Shown here: positions 27,757-37,797 of the stretch, in pieces
How positions within the stretch are numbered: the first letter of the stretch is position 1
Layout: every line of letters starts with the position of its first letter
Assembly (NCBI RefSeq): GCF_002072955.1
Contig: NZ_LPUF01000006.1
Coordinates: 1-64,000 of the forward strand
Direction: 5' to 3'
DNA length: 64,000 nucleotides
Source of the DNA: Methyloprofundus sedimenti
GTDB lineage: Bacteria; Pseudomonadota; Gammaproteobacteria; Methylococcales; Methylomonadaceae
Position numbers and translations under genes: made by a program
Notes under the pieces: model-generated
The model's input: only the letters and a program-made list of their open reading frames with translations
Told to the model about the DNA's origin: nothing
Database searches by the model: none

Positions 27757-28498
27757 GGATAATCCTGTTGAGTATTATATTCAAATTATTAATAATGAAG
27801 AATATCTGTGATTAAGTAAGTAGTTGCGCACATAATATATAATTATTTTCTATTATTTTGAACTCATAAATAATCGTTAATAAAAGTCCTTTTAATACAC
27901 AAGCGATAGAGAAAATCTGGATGTTAGTATAAGCCATGATTGATTCACGACTAAGAAACTAAAAAAACTGATTAGCTACACGGAAGGATGCTGTGATTGA
28001 ACGAGTTAATGTAAAGCAGCGTGAATTGTGGAAGCGATAGAATCAGTAAGTCTTTGTGGTATAAAATCAACGGGTATATGAAAAAGCGTTCTTTAGTAAT
28101 GATTTAAAATCGTTTTTAATAGCACAATTTATCGTTTAAGCAAATGCTAGACTTAGATTAAAAATATATATTTTTATGAACTTGATGACATCCAAACCAT
28201 CTTTATCATTGATTTCTATTCTGAATAGATTATTGGCCAGATTATAATTACAAATGTTACCTAACTGTTAGCATAAGCAATGTAGATTATGTTGTCTTAA
28301 CGCCTCAAATTACAGGGGCTGAACACAGAATACAGTAATTAAAATTTAGTAGTCTTTTTTCCATGTTCTGAACGGGTCTTAGCGACAGATGTTATCCATT
28401 CTTTTCTATCAGATTTTTACACATTTACGAGACTAGTCTAATGTCAGTTTAGATGTAAATATATTTTGCATATAAGATAAAGGATAATAAACAATTCT
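27757..28498. other. AT-rich intergenic 742 bp, no gene seen
   Basis: Both strands are full of stops. There is no protein-like frame, tRNA-like fold or strong inverted repeat. It should hold the promoter of the minus-strand glycosidase near 27757 and the 3' untranslated region of the repeat protein near 28498. Confidence 0.45.
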
Positions 28499-28975
28499 TT
28501 ATTTAATAAGTTCTGAAAAAGGCTTAAGTTGTTCGGTATTATGTTGTCTACACACAGTTAAAAGGTAGGTTTTATCATCAATAGTAACTGAAGTATCTTC
28601 CAATGTGGTTTTGCGTTTACATCTTGTGCCTTTAGCTGTGCTTGCCTGACATTGCTGACCGTTATCCTTTAAATCAATAATGTTTTTGGTCACTGCTACT
28701 GTGTCGGTTTCTGGGATCACGGTTGAAGCTGCTGATGACTTATCCGGTTCAACTCGGGTTGGCTCTTGAACAAGGGCAGAGGCTGTTTTTGTGCCGGTTT
28801 CTGGAATCACAGTTGATGCAGTTGCTGACTTAGCCGGCTTAATTTGGATTGGTTCTTGAACAAGGGCAGTGGCGGCTGATGTGCCCGTTTCTGAAATCAT
28901 GGTGGAGGTTCGTGATACTGGCTCATCAGCTTCAACTGTGGCAGTATCTTCTTGTGATTTTAAGGGGGAACACAA
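28499..28975 (-). CDS. Repeat-containing protein with C-terminal Cys/His motif, probably the 3' part of a frameshifted gene
   Basis: 158 aa from a TTG start that overlaps the preceding gene by 16 bases. It carries a Pro/Thr/Ser/Glu-rich linker built of a 30-residue repeat (STVIPETGT..ASALVQEP....P.KS), then a C-terminal module QCQASTAKGTRCKRKTTLE ... CRQHN. This resembles the small C-x-A-x-T-x-x-G-x-x-C...C..H domains (DUF5763-like), a presumed metal site. Restoring one base in the A run just upstream of the overlap joins it in frame to the signal/membrane segment encoded at 28960-29136, so the two are probably one membrane-anchored protein. Function unknown. Confidence 0.6.
   Translation of the reverse strand: MCSPLKSQEDTATVEADEPVSRTSTMISETGTSAATALVQEPIQIKPAKSATASTVIPETGTKTASALVQEPTRVEPDKSSAASTVIPETDTVAVTKNIIDLKDNGQQCQASTAKGTRCKRKTTLEDTSVTIDDKTYLLTVCRQHNTEQLKPFSELIK
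28706..28905 (-). repeat. 90-bp tandem repeat inside the coding region
   Basis: Two full units with a 90-bp period (28706-28795 and 28796-28885) plus a partial third. They encode the 30-residue repeat of the protein at 28499-28975. The units differ at about a fifth of positions, so the array is not recent. It keeps the frame, which argues for selection at the protein level. Confidence 0.8.
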
Positions 28976-29136
28976 TTTAGTTGTTTTCTGAAAAAGAAGA
29001 TTAAAGTAACAATTACTAAAAAAGGCCAGATGGGTATAAAGCTGGAAATAGTTTCTTCAGCAGCAAATAAATTCCCAGAACTAAGACTAAGACAAGTTGC
29101 GAAGATTGGAGCTGATATACTTTTTTTAGTAAACAT
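28960..29136 (-). CDS. Short signal-peptide/membrane-anchor protein, probably the 5' part of the frameshifted gene
   Basis: 58 aa: an N-terminal signal sequence (FTKKSISAPIFATCLSLSSGNLFAAEE), then a hydrophobic helix (FIPIWPFLVIVTLIFFF) and a short basic end. The ATG at 29136 has AGGGGA about 8 bases upstream; an in-frame ATG at 29163 has nothing similar. The stop at 28960 lies in the coding region of the repeat protein in another frame. On its own it would be a tiny membrane protein; with one base restored it becomes its anchor. Confidence 0.6.
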   Translation of the reverse strand: MFTKKSISAPIFATCLSLSSGNLFAAEETISSFIPIWPFLVIVTLIFFFRKQLNCVPP

Positions 29137-29323
29137 TATGATTCTTCCCCTTTGGTTGAACATTTGTATTCTTTTATTTTCAGTAATTTACTAAAAATAA
29201 CACAAACGAAGCAATTTATAAAATATTTCCTGATAATCTTTCCGTTAAAATACAAAGTCGAAAGTGATGAAATAATTCAGGATACTTTTTCTGTATTAGT
29301 CAACAACTGTCGTTGTCTTATTT

Positions 29324-30725
29324 GGCTCTTCCCGATTTCGCGGGGTGACCACAACATATAGTGTTAAGCATATCCGAATAAACGTCGGCCTTCGACATCA
29401 AGCCAAATATGCTGAAATAAACGCCCTATATCATAAATGCCATAGCAACGTCTTTTGATCACCTTAATTTTGTTATTCAGTCCTTCTACAAAACCACTGG
29501 TTTCACGGCGAAGAAAATAATTAGTGATTTCATGCTGCCAGTTTTGTAAGGTCACTATAAATGAGTTGAAACAGTCCAACTTCAGATTTCTAACCTGCTC
29601 GACCCATGAATTTAGCTCAGCTTCTGCCTGACTTTTACTTAAAGGTCGGTTAAAAATACCCGTCAATGCTTCCCGATAAATATAAATTTGCTTAAGCTCT
29701 GGCGCATAATTAAAGAGTTGTATTAATTTAATTTGTTGCTCTTCATTCAAGTCCCAGAGTGATTTTCGGAATAACCACATCACGCCTTTCAGTTGGGCAT
29801 AATCCTCACTAGAAAGCGTCTTTTTCAGTGTTTTCATCTCTTTTATTCTTGCGTTGTCTGCACAGGCTCGATAGCTTTTGGTCACATGGAATCGATCAAC
29901 CACAACCTCAACGCCATGAAGTTCCTCATACACTGCATTACTGTAGCCGTCATACATATCAACGCAGGCACGTTGTATTGTTCTTTTAATTTCCACGGGA
30001 ATGCTTTGTAGAAATATTTTTACTGTTTCCTTTTTGCGATTTGGCAATACGGCCAAAATGCATTTTTCTCCGCCTTCATTGATCCCTGAAATGATAACAA
30101 CAAAATCTTTATGTCCTTTTTTTAACGCAATCTCATCAAGTCCAAGTAATGGCAGGCTTTTTATTGTCTCCCAATCCACTTCTTGACGAATATAACGATT
30201 AATAATGCCTTCAACAGCCGCTTCATTAATGCCACGTTTGATACTGATGTCGGTTATTGTGCTATTGATTAGGTCGCGCAATATCCACTGTTCATAGGCT
30301 TTAGTATGTGGGCTTTTTTGATCATACCAACTACAGCGCTGAGTGGTTGTCGGGCCTTGATCACAATAAGGGCATTGGTAACGCTTCGGTTTGATCTTAA
30401 TCCAGACGGACTGTTCAAAGATCGGTAAATGGCGTAACGTAATTTCTTTGCCATAGCCATAAAACTTATCGATAGGCTGATGGCATTGCCGACAAGTTGT
30501 GCCTTTGCATGTACTTTGGACTTTAATAATAATTCCTTTTTTAGACTCAGTATCAAATGCCTCTATTTGCACATCGGGTAAATCCAAAGGAATTTGTAAC
30601 AATATCGGGTTCATTTATTTAAAGTTTGCCGTCTAAAAAGATGGCTATCATACCCAGCCTGCACCTAAATAATCAAATAGCAATATACTACATATAGTGA
30701 CTACCCCGCGAAGTCGGGAAGAGCC
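29324..30725 (-). mobile_element. ISL3-family insertion sequence, complete, with 8-bp target duplication
   Basis: Inverted ends GGCTCTTCCCGATTTCGCGG (from 29324) and its near-match finishing at 30725 (one T/C difference in the first ~22 bases) enclose one transposase gene; total 1402 bp. The 8 bases on either side are identical, TCTTATTT at 29316-29323 and at 30726-30733. This is the target duplication expected for ISL3, so the copy arrived as a unit and has not been rearranged since. Confidence 0.95.
29364..30614 (-). CDS. ISL3-family transposase
   Basis: A full-length 416-aa ISL3 transposase. The N-terminal zinc finger has CRQCHQPIDKFYGYG and CPYC, and the HTH region covers about residues 100-150. 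The DDE catalytic domain includes LLGLDEIALKKGHKDF (first D), VDMYDGYSNAV with VDRFHVTKSYR (second D), and SGFVEGLNNKIKVIKRRCYGIYD (E) near the C-terminus. No internal stop or frameshift is present, so it may be active. Confidence 0.95.
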   Translation of the reverse strand: MNPILLQIPLDLPDVQIEAFDTESKKGIIIKVQSTCKGTTCRQCHQPIDKFYGYGKEITLRHLPIFEQSVWIKIKPKRYQCPYCDQGPTTTQRCSWYDQKSPHTKAYEQWILRDLINSTITDISIKRGINEAAVEGIINRYIRQEVDWETIKSLPLLGLDEIALKKGHKDFVVIISGINEGGEKCILAVLPNRKKETVKIFLQSIPVEIKRTIQRACVDMYDGYSNAVYEELHGVEVVVDRFHVTKSYRACADNARIKEMKTLKKTLSSEDYAQLKGVMWLFRKSLWDLNEEQQIKLIQLFNYAPELKQIYIYREALTGIFNRPLSKSQAEAELNSWVEQVRNLKLDCFNSFIVTLQNWQHEITNYFLRRETSGFVEGLNNKIKVIKRRCYGIYDIGRLFQHIWLDVEGRRLFGYA

Positions 30726-30888
30726 TCTTATTTTTGCTTGCAAGCATATCAAGCTAGACTTTTATTTCGGCTGCTGTTAATTGAATTTTTATAATAAGAT
30801 GAAAAGATAAACTGATTTTTTAATGCTATAGAAAGTACAAAGAATGTCTCCTCGGTACTTTCCATAGCAAATAAAACTGAGTTATGGG

Positions 30889-33744
30889 TTAAAGTTTATT
30901 ATGTTCACGTTTAAATGCATCAATATCGATAATCAGTTTCGGATCAGGGAAATCATCATTTATAAATTGATTCCCTAATGCATAACTGCGCAGTTGGCGT
31001 GGGTTTTCAATCAACCAATCTGTGTATACGGCAATTAATCGGTTTTTATCAATTTTACTTACCGCTTCAGCAATGCGTTCTTTGGTATCAAAATCATCAT
31101 TACCACGATCTATTTCCAGCCAGTTTCTATAGCTTCTTGTTTGTAAGCTTTTATCTTTTTCAAGTAAACGGGTGATCAATCCTGCTTTATAGCTTTCAAG
31201 ATCTTGTTCTGAGATAGCTTGCAATTCCTGCAGGTAAGTATCGATAAAGGTATGATATCGATCCTCTATTTCAGGTGCTGATATAACAGGTGATTGCAGG
31301 ATGAAAATAATACCCGGTATATCTTTTATCGGCAGGGCAGCCACTCCAAGATTGTAACCCAGTTGCTGGCGAGTACGCAGATCGGCAAAAAATGCAGAAG
31401 AGATTATTCGCCCTAATAATTGTGCTTCAGCTTGTGATTGGGGGCTTTTATCCGCAGCCTGGAAATAAAGTGCCAGGGCCGCATCATGATTATCAATAGT
31501 TAATCTGCGTGCGTTCAAGGATTTTTCTTGCAAATGGATTACGCCAGCAGCGGGCACTTGTGGCGCATCAGCTTGTAAAGCAAGTTGCTGGTCTAACATA
31601 GATGCAATATTTTCGGCTTCGATAACAGTGCTATTCCCTTGCAGTAGTAGAGTGACGTGCAGTTGTTTTAAAAAATCCTTTGCGAATAGCGTTAAGTCCT
31701 GACGAGTTAAACTAGATAAAGCATTTAACTTTTGTTCATTTGTCCAGCGGCGTTCTACCAGAGTGCGTTTAAGTTCAGCGAGCACTTGTTGAAAGGGCTG
31801 TTGTTTTTGTGCGTTAGTTAATTTCTGTTGATAACGGGCTTTCAATATATGAAAGCGTTTTTCAGTGATTTCAGGTGCTTTGATGGCATCTATAATCTGC
31901 TCTAGCAAAACGGATTGTTTTTGATCATAACCAGAAAGAGCAACGCCCATGCCGCGCTCCGTGGCATATATAGAATAATTTAAACCAGCCAGGCGGGCAG
32001 GGTAGGCATAGCTGTTTAACTGTTTATTTACGATTCCTGTTAAAAGCGAGGTTAATAAACTATTGCGTGGTGTTTTATTGGCAATAGGTGATTGTAGTTC
32101 TATATACAGGTTGCTACGCGGCACATTAAAGCTGGTGTCAAGCTGATGCCATAGATCAAGACCAGGGTTTTGCTTAATTAATTCAGGATGTGCCGAGTCA
32201 GTTTGTGTCGTTTTAAGTGTTAATTCATCGGGTATAAATGGATTCGCGGTGGGTAATGCCAGAGCTGGATTAATAGGTGACTGAGACCAGGTTTCGATCA
32301 ACTCTGGTTTAATCGGAGTAATTCGATAATCGACAAGATAATTTTTTTCAGTTTTATCAGTGGCAATATTTTGTGTATTCAGAGCAATCAGAACTCGATC
32401 AGGTCTTAACTGGTTTAGCAATTGTTTAATGAGTTCAGGTTTATATTGCTCAATAATATAAGGGCCGCGCAATACATCCTGAGGGGCATAATATTGTAAG
32501 TTTCGAGCTAGCATGGTCACTGTGCTGCTGGCATCATGTTGTTCTTGATAGCGAAATTGCAGCATTGCCATCTGTTTCTGTTCCTGGAATATCCATTCCT
32601 GTATATCGTAGTGTTGCAAAAGTCTGATGTATTGAAACACAATATCGATAATTTCATGCGTATGTTGTAAGCCGGCATGGGTCAAATTAATACCGAGATG
32701 CAAGCTTGATTCCTGTGCATTATCACTAAAACCTACTGATGCACTGAGTTCATCTGCCCAGCCTTTTTCTTTTAAGAGAGCAAGAATGCTGCCTTCTCCT
32801 TCGTGTCCGAGTAAAGACTGAAAATACGCGCTGGGCTTGGCAAGGTAATAAGACTGCGTTGCGGGTAATGGGAAAATCAAGCTGAGCTCACGTTTTTCCT
32901 GTAATGATTTGATGTCAATTTGTTGCGCCATTTGTGCTTCAGTTAATAATGGCTCGGTAAATACTTTTTTCTCGGCATAATGGTTAGGAATCGCAGAAAA
33001 TTTGTCGGTGACCCATTTTTTCAAAACCGGCAATGGCTCATTGGCAAGCACTACTAAAGTCATTAAATTAGCTGAATAATGCGTCTTATAAAACTGCAGT
33101 AGATCATTTCTTACCGGGTCATTATCCCTATCGGCAAGTGTTTCCAGACTACCGACACTAAATTTGGCATAAGGGCTTTGCGGATTAAATGCCTGTTGTA
33201 TGCCTGCATAATAACGCCGATTTTCAGTTTTTATTTTGCCTAAGTATTCAGAATTTACCGCATTTTTTTCTCGTTCTACGAATTCTGCATTAAATAATGG
33301 CGCAGTAAAAAACTGACTGAAACGATCTAGTGCAAGTTCCAGCGAGGCGTTTTCAATATCAAAAAAATAGTTGGTATGCTCTCTTGCGGTAAAGGCATTT
33401 CTAGAGCCACCGTGCTGAGCAATAAAGGTTTGATATTCATCAGCATCAGGATATTTTTCAGTGCCTAAAAACAGCATATGCTCCAGGAAATGCGCAAGAC
33501 CATCCCTATCCTCAGGATCGCTGGCACTGCCCACAAAAACATCCAGTGACGCGGCTGCCTTTTTTGTCTCAGGATCGGAAATAATCAGTACCTTTAAACC
33601 ATTATCCAGGGTAAAAGCTTGATATTGACGGCTGTCGTTCTGGCTTTGAATGATATCGGTTTTTTGCATAATCAGGGTAGTTGATGAACAAGCGTAGCAA
33701 AGTAAAGCAGGTATAAGAATAAGGAATTTTGAGTATGAAGTCAT
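30889..33744 (-). CDS. M16-family (insulinase/pitrilysin) zinc protease, lipoprotein
   Basis: A 951-aa protein, about the length of E. coli protease III. The N-terminus is a lipoprotein signal with lipobox CYAC (Cys at about residue 19). The inverted zinc motif HFLEH (about residue 85) is followed by the downstream Glu region, EREKNAVNSEY. Four M16 domain repeats fill the rest, the last with RQQLGYNLG-type DLRTRQQLGYNLGVAAL, which contacts substrate in pitrilysin. It would degrade peptides in the periplasm, anchored to a membrane. Confidence 0.93.
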   Translation of the reverse strand: MTSYSKFLILIPALLCYACSSTTLIMQKTDIIQSQNDSRQYQAFTLDNGLKVLIISDPETKKAAASLDVFVGSASDPEDRDGLAHFLEHMLFLGTEKYPDADEYQTFIAQHGGSRNAFTAREHTNYFFDIENASLELALDRFSQFFTAPLFNAEFVEREKNAVNSEYLGKIKTENRRYYAGIQQAFNPQSPYAKFSVGSLETLADRDNDPVRNDLLQFYKTHYSANLMTLVVLANEPLPVLKKWVTDKFSAIPNHYAEKKVFTEPLLTEAQMAQQIDIKSLQEKRELSLIFPLPATQSYYLAKPSAYFQSLLGHEGEGSILALLKEKGWADELSASVGFSDNAQESSLHLGINLTHAGLQHTHEIIDIVFQYIRLLQHYDIQEWIFQEQKQMAMLQFRYQEQHDASSTVTMLARNLQYYAPQDVLRGPYIIEQYKPELIKQLLNQLRPDRVLIALNTQNIATDKTEKNYLVDYRITPIKPELIETWSQSPINPALALPTANPFIPDELTLKTTQTDSAHPELIKQNPGLDLWHQLDTSFNVPRSNLYIELQSPIANKTPRNSLLTSLLTGIVNKQLNSYAYPARLAGLNYSIYATERGMGVALSGYDQKQSVLLEQIIDAIKAPEITEKRFHILKARYQQKLTNAQKQQPFQQVLAELKRTLVERRWTNEQKLNALSSLTRQDLTLFAKDFLKQLHVTLLLQGNSTVIEAENIASMLDQQLALQADAPQVPAAGVIHLQEKSLNARRLTIDNHDAALALYFQAADKSPQSQAEAQLLGRIISSAFFADLRTRQQLGYNLGVAALPIKDIPGIIFILQSPVISAPEIEDRYHTFIDTYLQELQAISEQDLESYKAGLITRLLEKDKSLQTRSYRNWLEIDRGNDDFDTKERIAEAVSKIDKNRLIAVYTDWLIENPRQLRSYALGNQFINDDFPDPKLIIDIDAFKREHNKL

Positions 33745-33821
33745 AGGCGATTAAGTTTGTTGTGTGTTGTGCATTTAATATTGAAAAAACAGGAAATTAA
33801 GCTATTTGCTTTGGCGTTTTT

Positions 33822-34988
33822 TTAAGCTTGTGTGCTGGTTAATTTAATTTTACTGAACCCACCATTCGCAGTGCGTAAGTTTGTGACCTGACCTTGATAA
33901 AGCCGGGCACTAATTGCGAGAATGGTTTTGCGATAGACAAAAAGCCGAAAATCAGTTTTGAACTTTTCGCCATCCGGAGTAAACGTAATTGTTGGCTTGA
34001 TATGTTGCTGGACTAAGGTTGTTTCAGGCATCAGGCTACTTAGTTTATTTTTGGTTAACTTGTCACCCACGTAAACACCTTGACTGGCATAACTGGTTGT
34101 TGGTTTAAATACCTTGTCTTTACGTCCAGACCATAAGGTATCTTTAGAGAGTGAACTTAGCAGTTGGGTGTGTGGAATAGCCTGTTGTAAACGAGACGCG
34201 ATGGCAGGTGCTAATAAGCCATTAAAAAACTCAGGATGGGACCAGTCAACCATGCGTTGCTTATCTGCTAAAAGCCCATAAATACGTGGGTTAGGTGTTA
34301 AGCATACAGATTGCTGTTGCCATGCATTGGCAATATGCTGCATTTCTGTAGTGTTTAAATAAAAGTCACAATGACGATTATAAATCAGATCGATAGCTTG
34401 ATCTTGATAATACAGTTTCGTACCTTGCATTTCAACTTGCCCCGGGTCGATAATAACGGTTTTTATACCCACTTGTTGAAATAACTGAGCAAATACGCGC
34501 ATTTCAGGATAAAGGAATTGCTGCTCAGGTAAATGGTCTATAATCGCAATTAAGTGTGGTTGGGCATTTGGGTCTTGGCGAAATAAGCGATATTCCTGCA
34601 GAAAAGTAGTTAATAATTTATCGGCCAGTTTGCTGGGGTATTGTATTGCATCGGGTTGATAGCAACGAGTTACAAACCACAAACCACCTGCATTTGTGTT
34701 TACTTCAATCAGTTTGGCCTGTTGAGTATCATCTATATGAAAATCATAGCCCATTAATACCGAGAAGTATTTGGGGTTTACTTGAGCATTGCCGGGGAGT
34801 TTGGGTAATTTGGCTGGGTAAGCTGGATTTTCACAGAGGCTTTGCAGGTCATGTACAACATTGATCATCTGCTTCAAACAGCGGTAAGACAGGTTGACCG
34901 TATGGCGGCTAATGCCTTGTTGTTGGTTTTTCATATTGCGGCGTATTCTTACATGGAACGGAGATAAATTAAATATATGATTATGCAT
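33822..34988 (-). CDS. ATP-grasp-like protein, unknown substrate
   Basis: A protein of about 388 aa with ATP-grasp-type signatures: LIEVNTNAGGLWF early, a nucleotide-lysine type strand KVFKPTTSYASQGVYVGD in the middle, and a C-terminal DFRLFVYRKTILAISARLYQGQVTNLRTANGGFSKI resembling the metal-binding end of glutathione-synthetase-like ligases. No family symbol is assigned. The frame extends upstream to a TTG at 35060, but the ATG at 34988 looks more likely; no Shine-Dalgarno sequence decides it. pssA starts divergently about 95 bp away. Confidence 0.68.
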   Translation of the reverse strand: MHNHIFNLSPFHVRIRRNMKNQQQGISRHTVNLSYRCLKQMINVVHDLQSLCENPAYPAKLPKLPGNAQVNPKYFSVLMGYDFHIDDTQQAKLIEVNTNAGGLWFVTRCYQPDAIQYPSKLADKLLTTFLQEYRLFRQDPNAQPHLIAIIDHLPEQQFLYPEMRVFAQLFQQVGIKTVIIDPGQVEMQGTKLYYQDQAIDLIYNRHCDFYLNTTEMQHIANAWQQQSVCLTPNPRIYGLLADKQRMVDWSHPEFFNGLLAPAIASRLQQAIPHTQLLSSLSKDTLWSGRKDKVFKPTTSYASQGVYVGDKLTKNKLSSLMPETTLVQQHIKPTITFTPDGEKFKTDFRLFVYRKTILAISARLYQGQVTNLRTANGGFSKIKLTSTQA

Positions 34989-35082
34989 ACATGGTTTTCG
35001 TATTAGCGGTGCTTTAAATGCTATACAATAGTTAGGAAATTTTTCTTTAGTTTTAAACAAACTGTTTTATCAAATCTTAGTC

Positions 35083-35832
35083 ATGACAGAATTGAATCAG
35101 AATAGCTCAAAAAAACGTAATCGTGGTATTTATTTATTACCTAACTTGTTCACCACAGGTGCCTTGTTTTCAGGTTTTTACGCGATAGCTTCGGCGATTT
35201 CAGGGCACTATGAAACGGCGGCAATTTTAATTTTTGTTTCCCTGGTACTAGATGGGCTAGATGGACGTGTTGCACGTATGACTAACACTCAAAGTGATTT
35301 TGGTGCTGAATACGACAGTATGGCCGATATGGTTTCTTTTGGTGTTGCGCCTGCTATCGTCATGTATTTATGGTCATTGTCTTCTTTAGGTCAGGCTGGT
35401 TTAATTGGTGCTTTTGTACATTTAGCGGGCGGCGCATTGCGCTTAGCGAGGTTTAATACGCAATTGACAACCCAGGATAAACGCTATTTTCAAGGCTTAC
35501 CCAGTCCGGCAGCAGCCGCTATTTTAGCTGGTCTGGTCTGGATTAGCGAAAAATATACTTATGGTATTGATGATTGGCCGTGGTTAGTATTAATAATGAC
35601 AGTGGCAACCGGTTTATTAATGGTCAGTAATTTTCGTTATTATAGTTTTAAGGATATTAATCTGCGCGGCAAAGTCCCTTTTGTGGCAGTCATTGGTGTT
35701 ATGTTAGGATTTGCCATAACCTTATCAAATCCTGCGACGATTTTATTTTTATTTTTCTTTGGTTATGCCTTGTCAGGACCTGTTGTGACTATGTTATTAT
35801 TACGTCGTAAGCGTCAAGGGCGTATGAACTAA
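35083..35832 (+). CDS. pssA: CDP-diacylglycerol-serine O-phosphatidyltransferase
   Basis: A 249-aa integral membrane CDP-alcohol phosphatidyltransferase. The family motif DG..AR...G..D is visible as DGLDGRVARMTNTQSDFGAEYDSMAD (about residues 48-75), with all catalytic Asp residues. Seven or eight membrane helices are predicted. It makes phosphatidylserine, the precursor of phosphatidylethanolamine. The next gene is leuA; a pssA-leuA order is common in proteobacteria. The 270-bp space behind it holds only a small TGCCC/GGGCA hairpin near 35926-35939. Confidence 0.93.
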   Translation: MTELNQNSSKKRNRGIYLLPNLFTTGALFSGFYAIASAISGHYETAAILIFVSLVLDGLDGRVARMTNTQSDFGAEYDSMADMVSFGVAPAIVMYLWSLSSLGQAGLIGAFVHLAGGALRLARFNTQLTTQDKRYFQGLPSPAAAAILAGLVWISEKYTYGIDDWPWLVLIMTVATGLLMVSNFRYYSFKDINLRGKVPFVAVIGVMLGFAITLSNPATILFLFFFGYALSGPVVTMLLLRRKRQGRMN

Positions 35833-36117
35833 TAAAATGAACCAGACAGAAAGCAAACGCAATATTATGATCAGTCAACGGGCAATACCTTTTTATCTTT
35901 CCACTAGTTGCCTCGGCCGTCATCTGCCCTGCCGGGCATCTCTTTAATATTCTCTAATACACGTTCGATACGGATTCAGCGCGACTCATTCATTCTCTTT
36001 AAGCAGGAACTGGGTGGATGGCTGGGTAAAAGACCAGATTCGCAGGCTCATTCTTAAATAGATCCGTGTCATACTTCAATTGTTGGCTAAACAAAGCCTC
36101 CATGAATGGAATTTCCC

Positions 36118-37653
36118 ATGAAAGATAAATTAATAATATTTGATACAACCTTGCGCGATGGCGAGCAAAGCCCTGGTGCGTCTATGACGCGTGATGAAAA
36201 AGTAAGAATTGCACGGGCTTTAGAACGATTAAAAGTTGATGTGATTGAAGCCGGCTTCCCTGCCGCAAGTGATGGTGACTTTGCTGCTGTAAAAGCGGTT
36301 GCTGGCGCTATTAAAGACAGTACTGTGTGTGGATTAGCAAGAGCGTTAGACAAAGATATTGATAGAGCGGGCGAAGCTTTAAAACAAGCGCAGAGTTCGC
36401 GCATTCATACCTTTATTGCGACTTCGCCTATTCATATGCAAATGAAGTTGAAAATGTCACCCGAACAGGTTATTGAATATGCGGTAAAAGCTGTAAAACG
36501 GGCGCGTCTATATACCGATAATGTGGAATTTTCTCCTGAAGATGCAGGCCGGTCTGAAGAGGATTTTTTGTGTCGTATATTAGAAGCCGTGATTGATGCC
36601 GGAGCGACGACCCTAAACATTCCCGATACAGTAGGGTATAGTATTCCTGCTGAATTTGGTGCGATGATAGCGAATTTAAGACGGCGTATACCCAATGCAG
36701 ATAAAGCCATTTTTTCAGTACACTGTCACAATGATTTAGGCTTGGCTGTAGCTAATTCTTTGTCAGCTGTGATGAATGGTGCAAGGCAAGTTGAATGCAC
36801 CATTAATGGGCTTGGCGAACGTGCAGGCAATGCAGCTTTGGAAGAAGTCGTTATGGCAATTAAAACTCGCCATGATGTTTTTTCTTGTGATACCCGATTA
36901 GATACCCGTGAAATTGTTGCGTGCTCTAAATTGGTATCCAGCATTACTGGTTTTCCGGTACAGCCTAATAAAGCGATAGTCGGTGCGAATGCATTTGCGC
37001 ATGAATCAGGTATCCATCAGGACGGCGTATTAAAAAATCGTGAGACTTACGAAATCATGCGTGCAGAAGATGTGGGCTGGTCGGCAAATCGAATGGTATT
37101 GGGTAAGCACTCTGGACGCAATGCATTCAAAAATCGCATGACTGAATTAGGTTTTGAATTTCAGAGTGAGTCGGAATTAAATGATGCCTTTTATCGCTTC
37201 AAGCAGTTAGCGGATAAAAAACATGAAATTTTTGATGAAGACTTGCAAGCATTAATTACTGCGGTAAATACTGATAGCGAAGAAGAGCACTATAAATTAA
37301 TCGCCTTAAAAGTCTGTTCAGAAACTGGAGAAACGCCGAACGCTAACGTTACTGTTAAAATTGGCAAACAGGAATTCAGTGCTGAATCAGAAGGCAGTGG
37401 TGCAGTAGATGCCAGCTTAAAAGCGATAGATTCTATCGTTAATTCGGATGCTTCTTTGGAGCTTTATTCGGTTAACAGTATTACCAATGGTACTGATGCT
37501 CAGGGTGAAGTAACAGTGCGATTGGAAAAAGGTGGCCGGGTAGTGAATGGTTTGGGAGCTGACACCGATATTGTGATTGCTTCGGCGAAAGCGTATATCA
37601 ATGCTTTGAATAAGCTAGAAGATAAAGGTGAAAAGCAGCACCCGCAGGTGTAA
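36118..37653 (+). CDS. leuA: 2-isopropylmalate synthase
   Basis: About 511 aa, the first committed enzyme of leucine synthesis (2-oxoisovalerate plus acetyl-CoA). The HMGL-like barrel begins [18 protein letters not shown] with the catalytic Arg and metal Asp; [17 protein letters not shown] supplies the HxH metal ligands, and the loop [16 protein letters not shown] is typical. The C-terminal ~120 residues are the LeuA regulatory domain for leucine feedback. The ATG at 36118 has GGA seven bases upstream; an ATG at 36106 adds MEFP and is also possible. No attenuator leader peptide was recognised. Confidence 0.96.
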   Translation: MKDKLIIFDTTLRDGEQSPGASMTRDEKVRIARALERLKVDVIEAGFPAASDGDFAAVKAVAGAIKDSTVCGLARALDKDIDRAGEALKQAQSSRIHTFIATSPIHMQMKLKMSPEQVIEYAVKAVKRARLYTDNVEFSPEDAGRSEEDFLCRILEAVIDAGATTLNIPDTVGYSIPAEFGAMIANLRRRIPNADKAIFSVHCHNDLGLAVANSLSAVMNGARQVECTINGLGERAGNAALEEVVMAIKTRHDVFSCDTRLDTREIVACSKLVSSITGFPVQPNKAIVGANAFAHESGIHQDGVLKNRETYEIMRAEDVGWSANRMVLGKHSGRNAFKNRMTELGFEFQSESELNDAFYRFKQLADKKHEIFDEDLQALITAVNTDSEEEHYKLIALKVCSETGETPNANVTVKIGKQEFSAESEGSGAVDASLKAIDSIVNSDASLELYSVNSITNGTDAQGEVTVRLEKGGRVVNGLGADTDIVIASAKAYINALNKLEDKGEKQHPQV

Positions 37654-37797
37654 CAGGTTAGCTGCTTAATACCCCTGGATTAGGCTTTGGCTTGTACAGT
37701 GTATAGATTATATGAGCTAAAGTTCACACCTCTGGTTATGAAAGATCAGGATTTTGCTACTTTCTCGCTTATTTAGAGTTTACAGCACTGGTTACTT

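Noticed and set aside
28706-28905. Short CRISPR-like array
   Set aside because: The 90-bp repeats are directly adjacent without spacers and encode an in-frame protein repeat.
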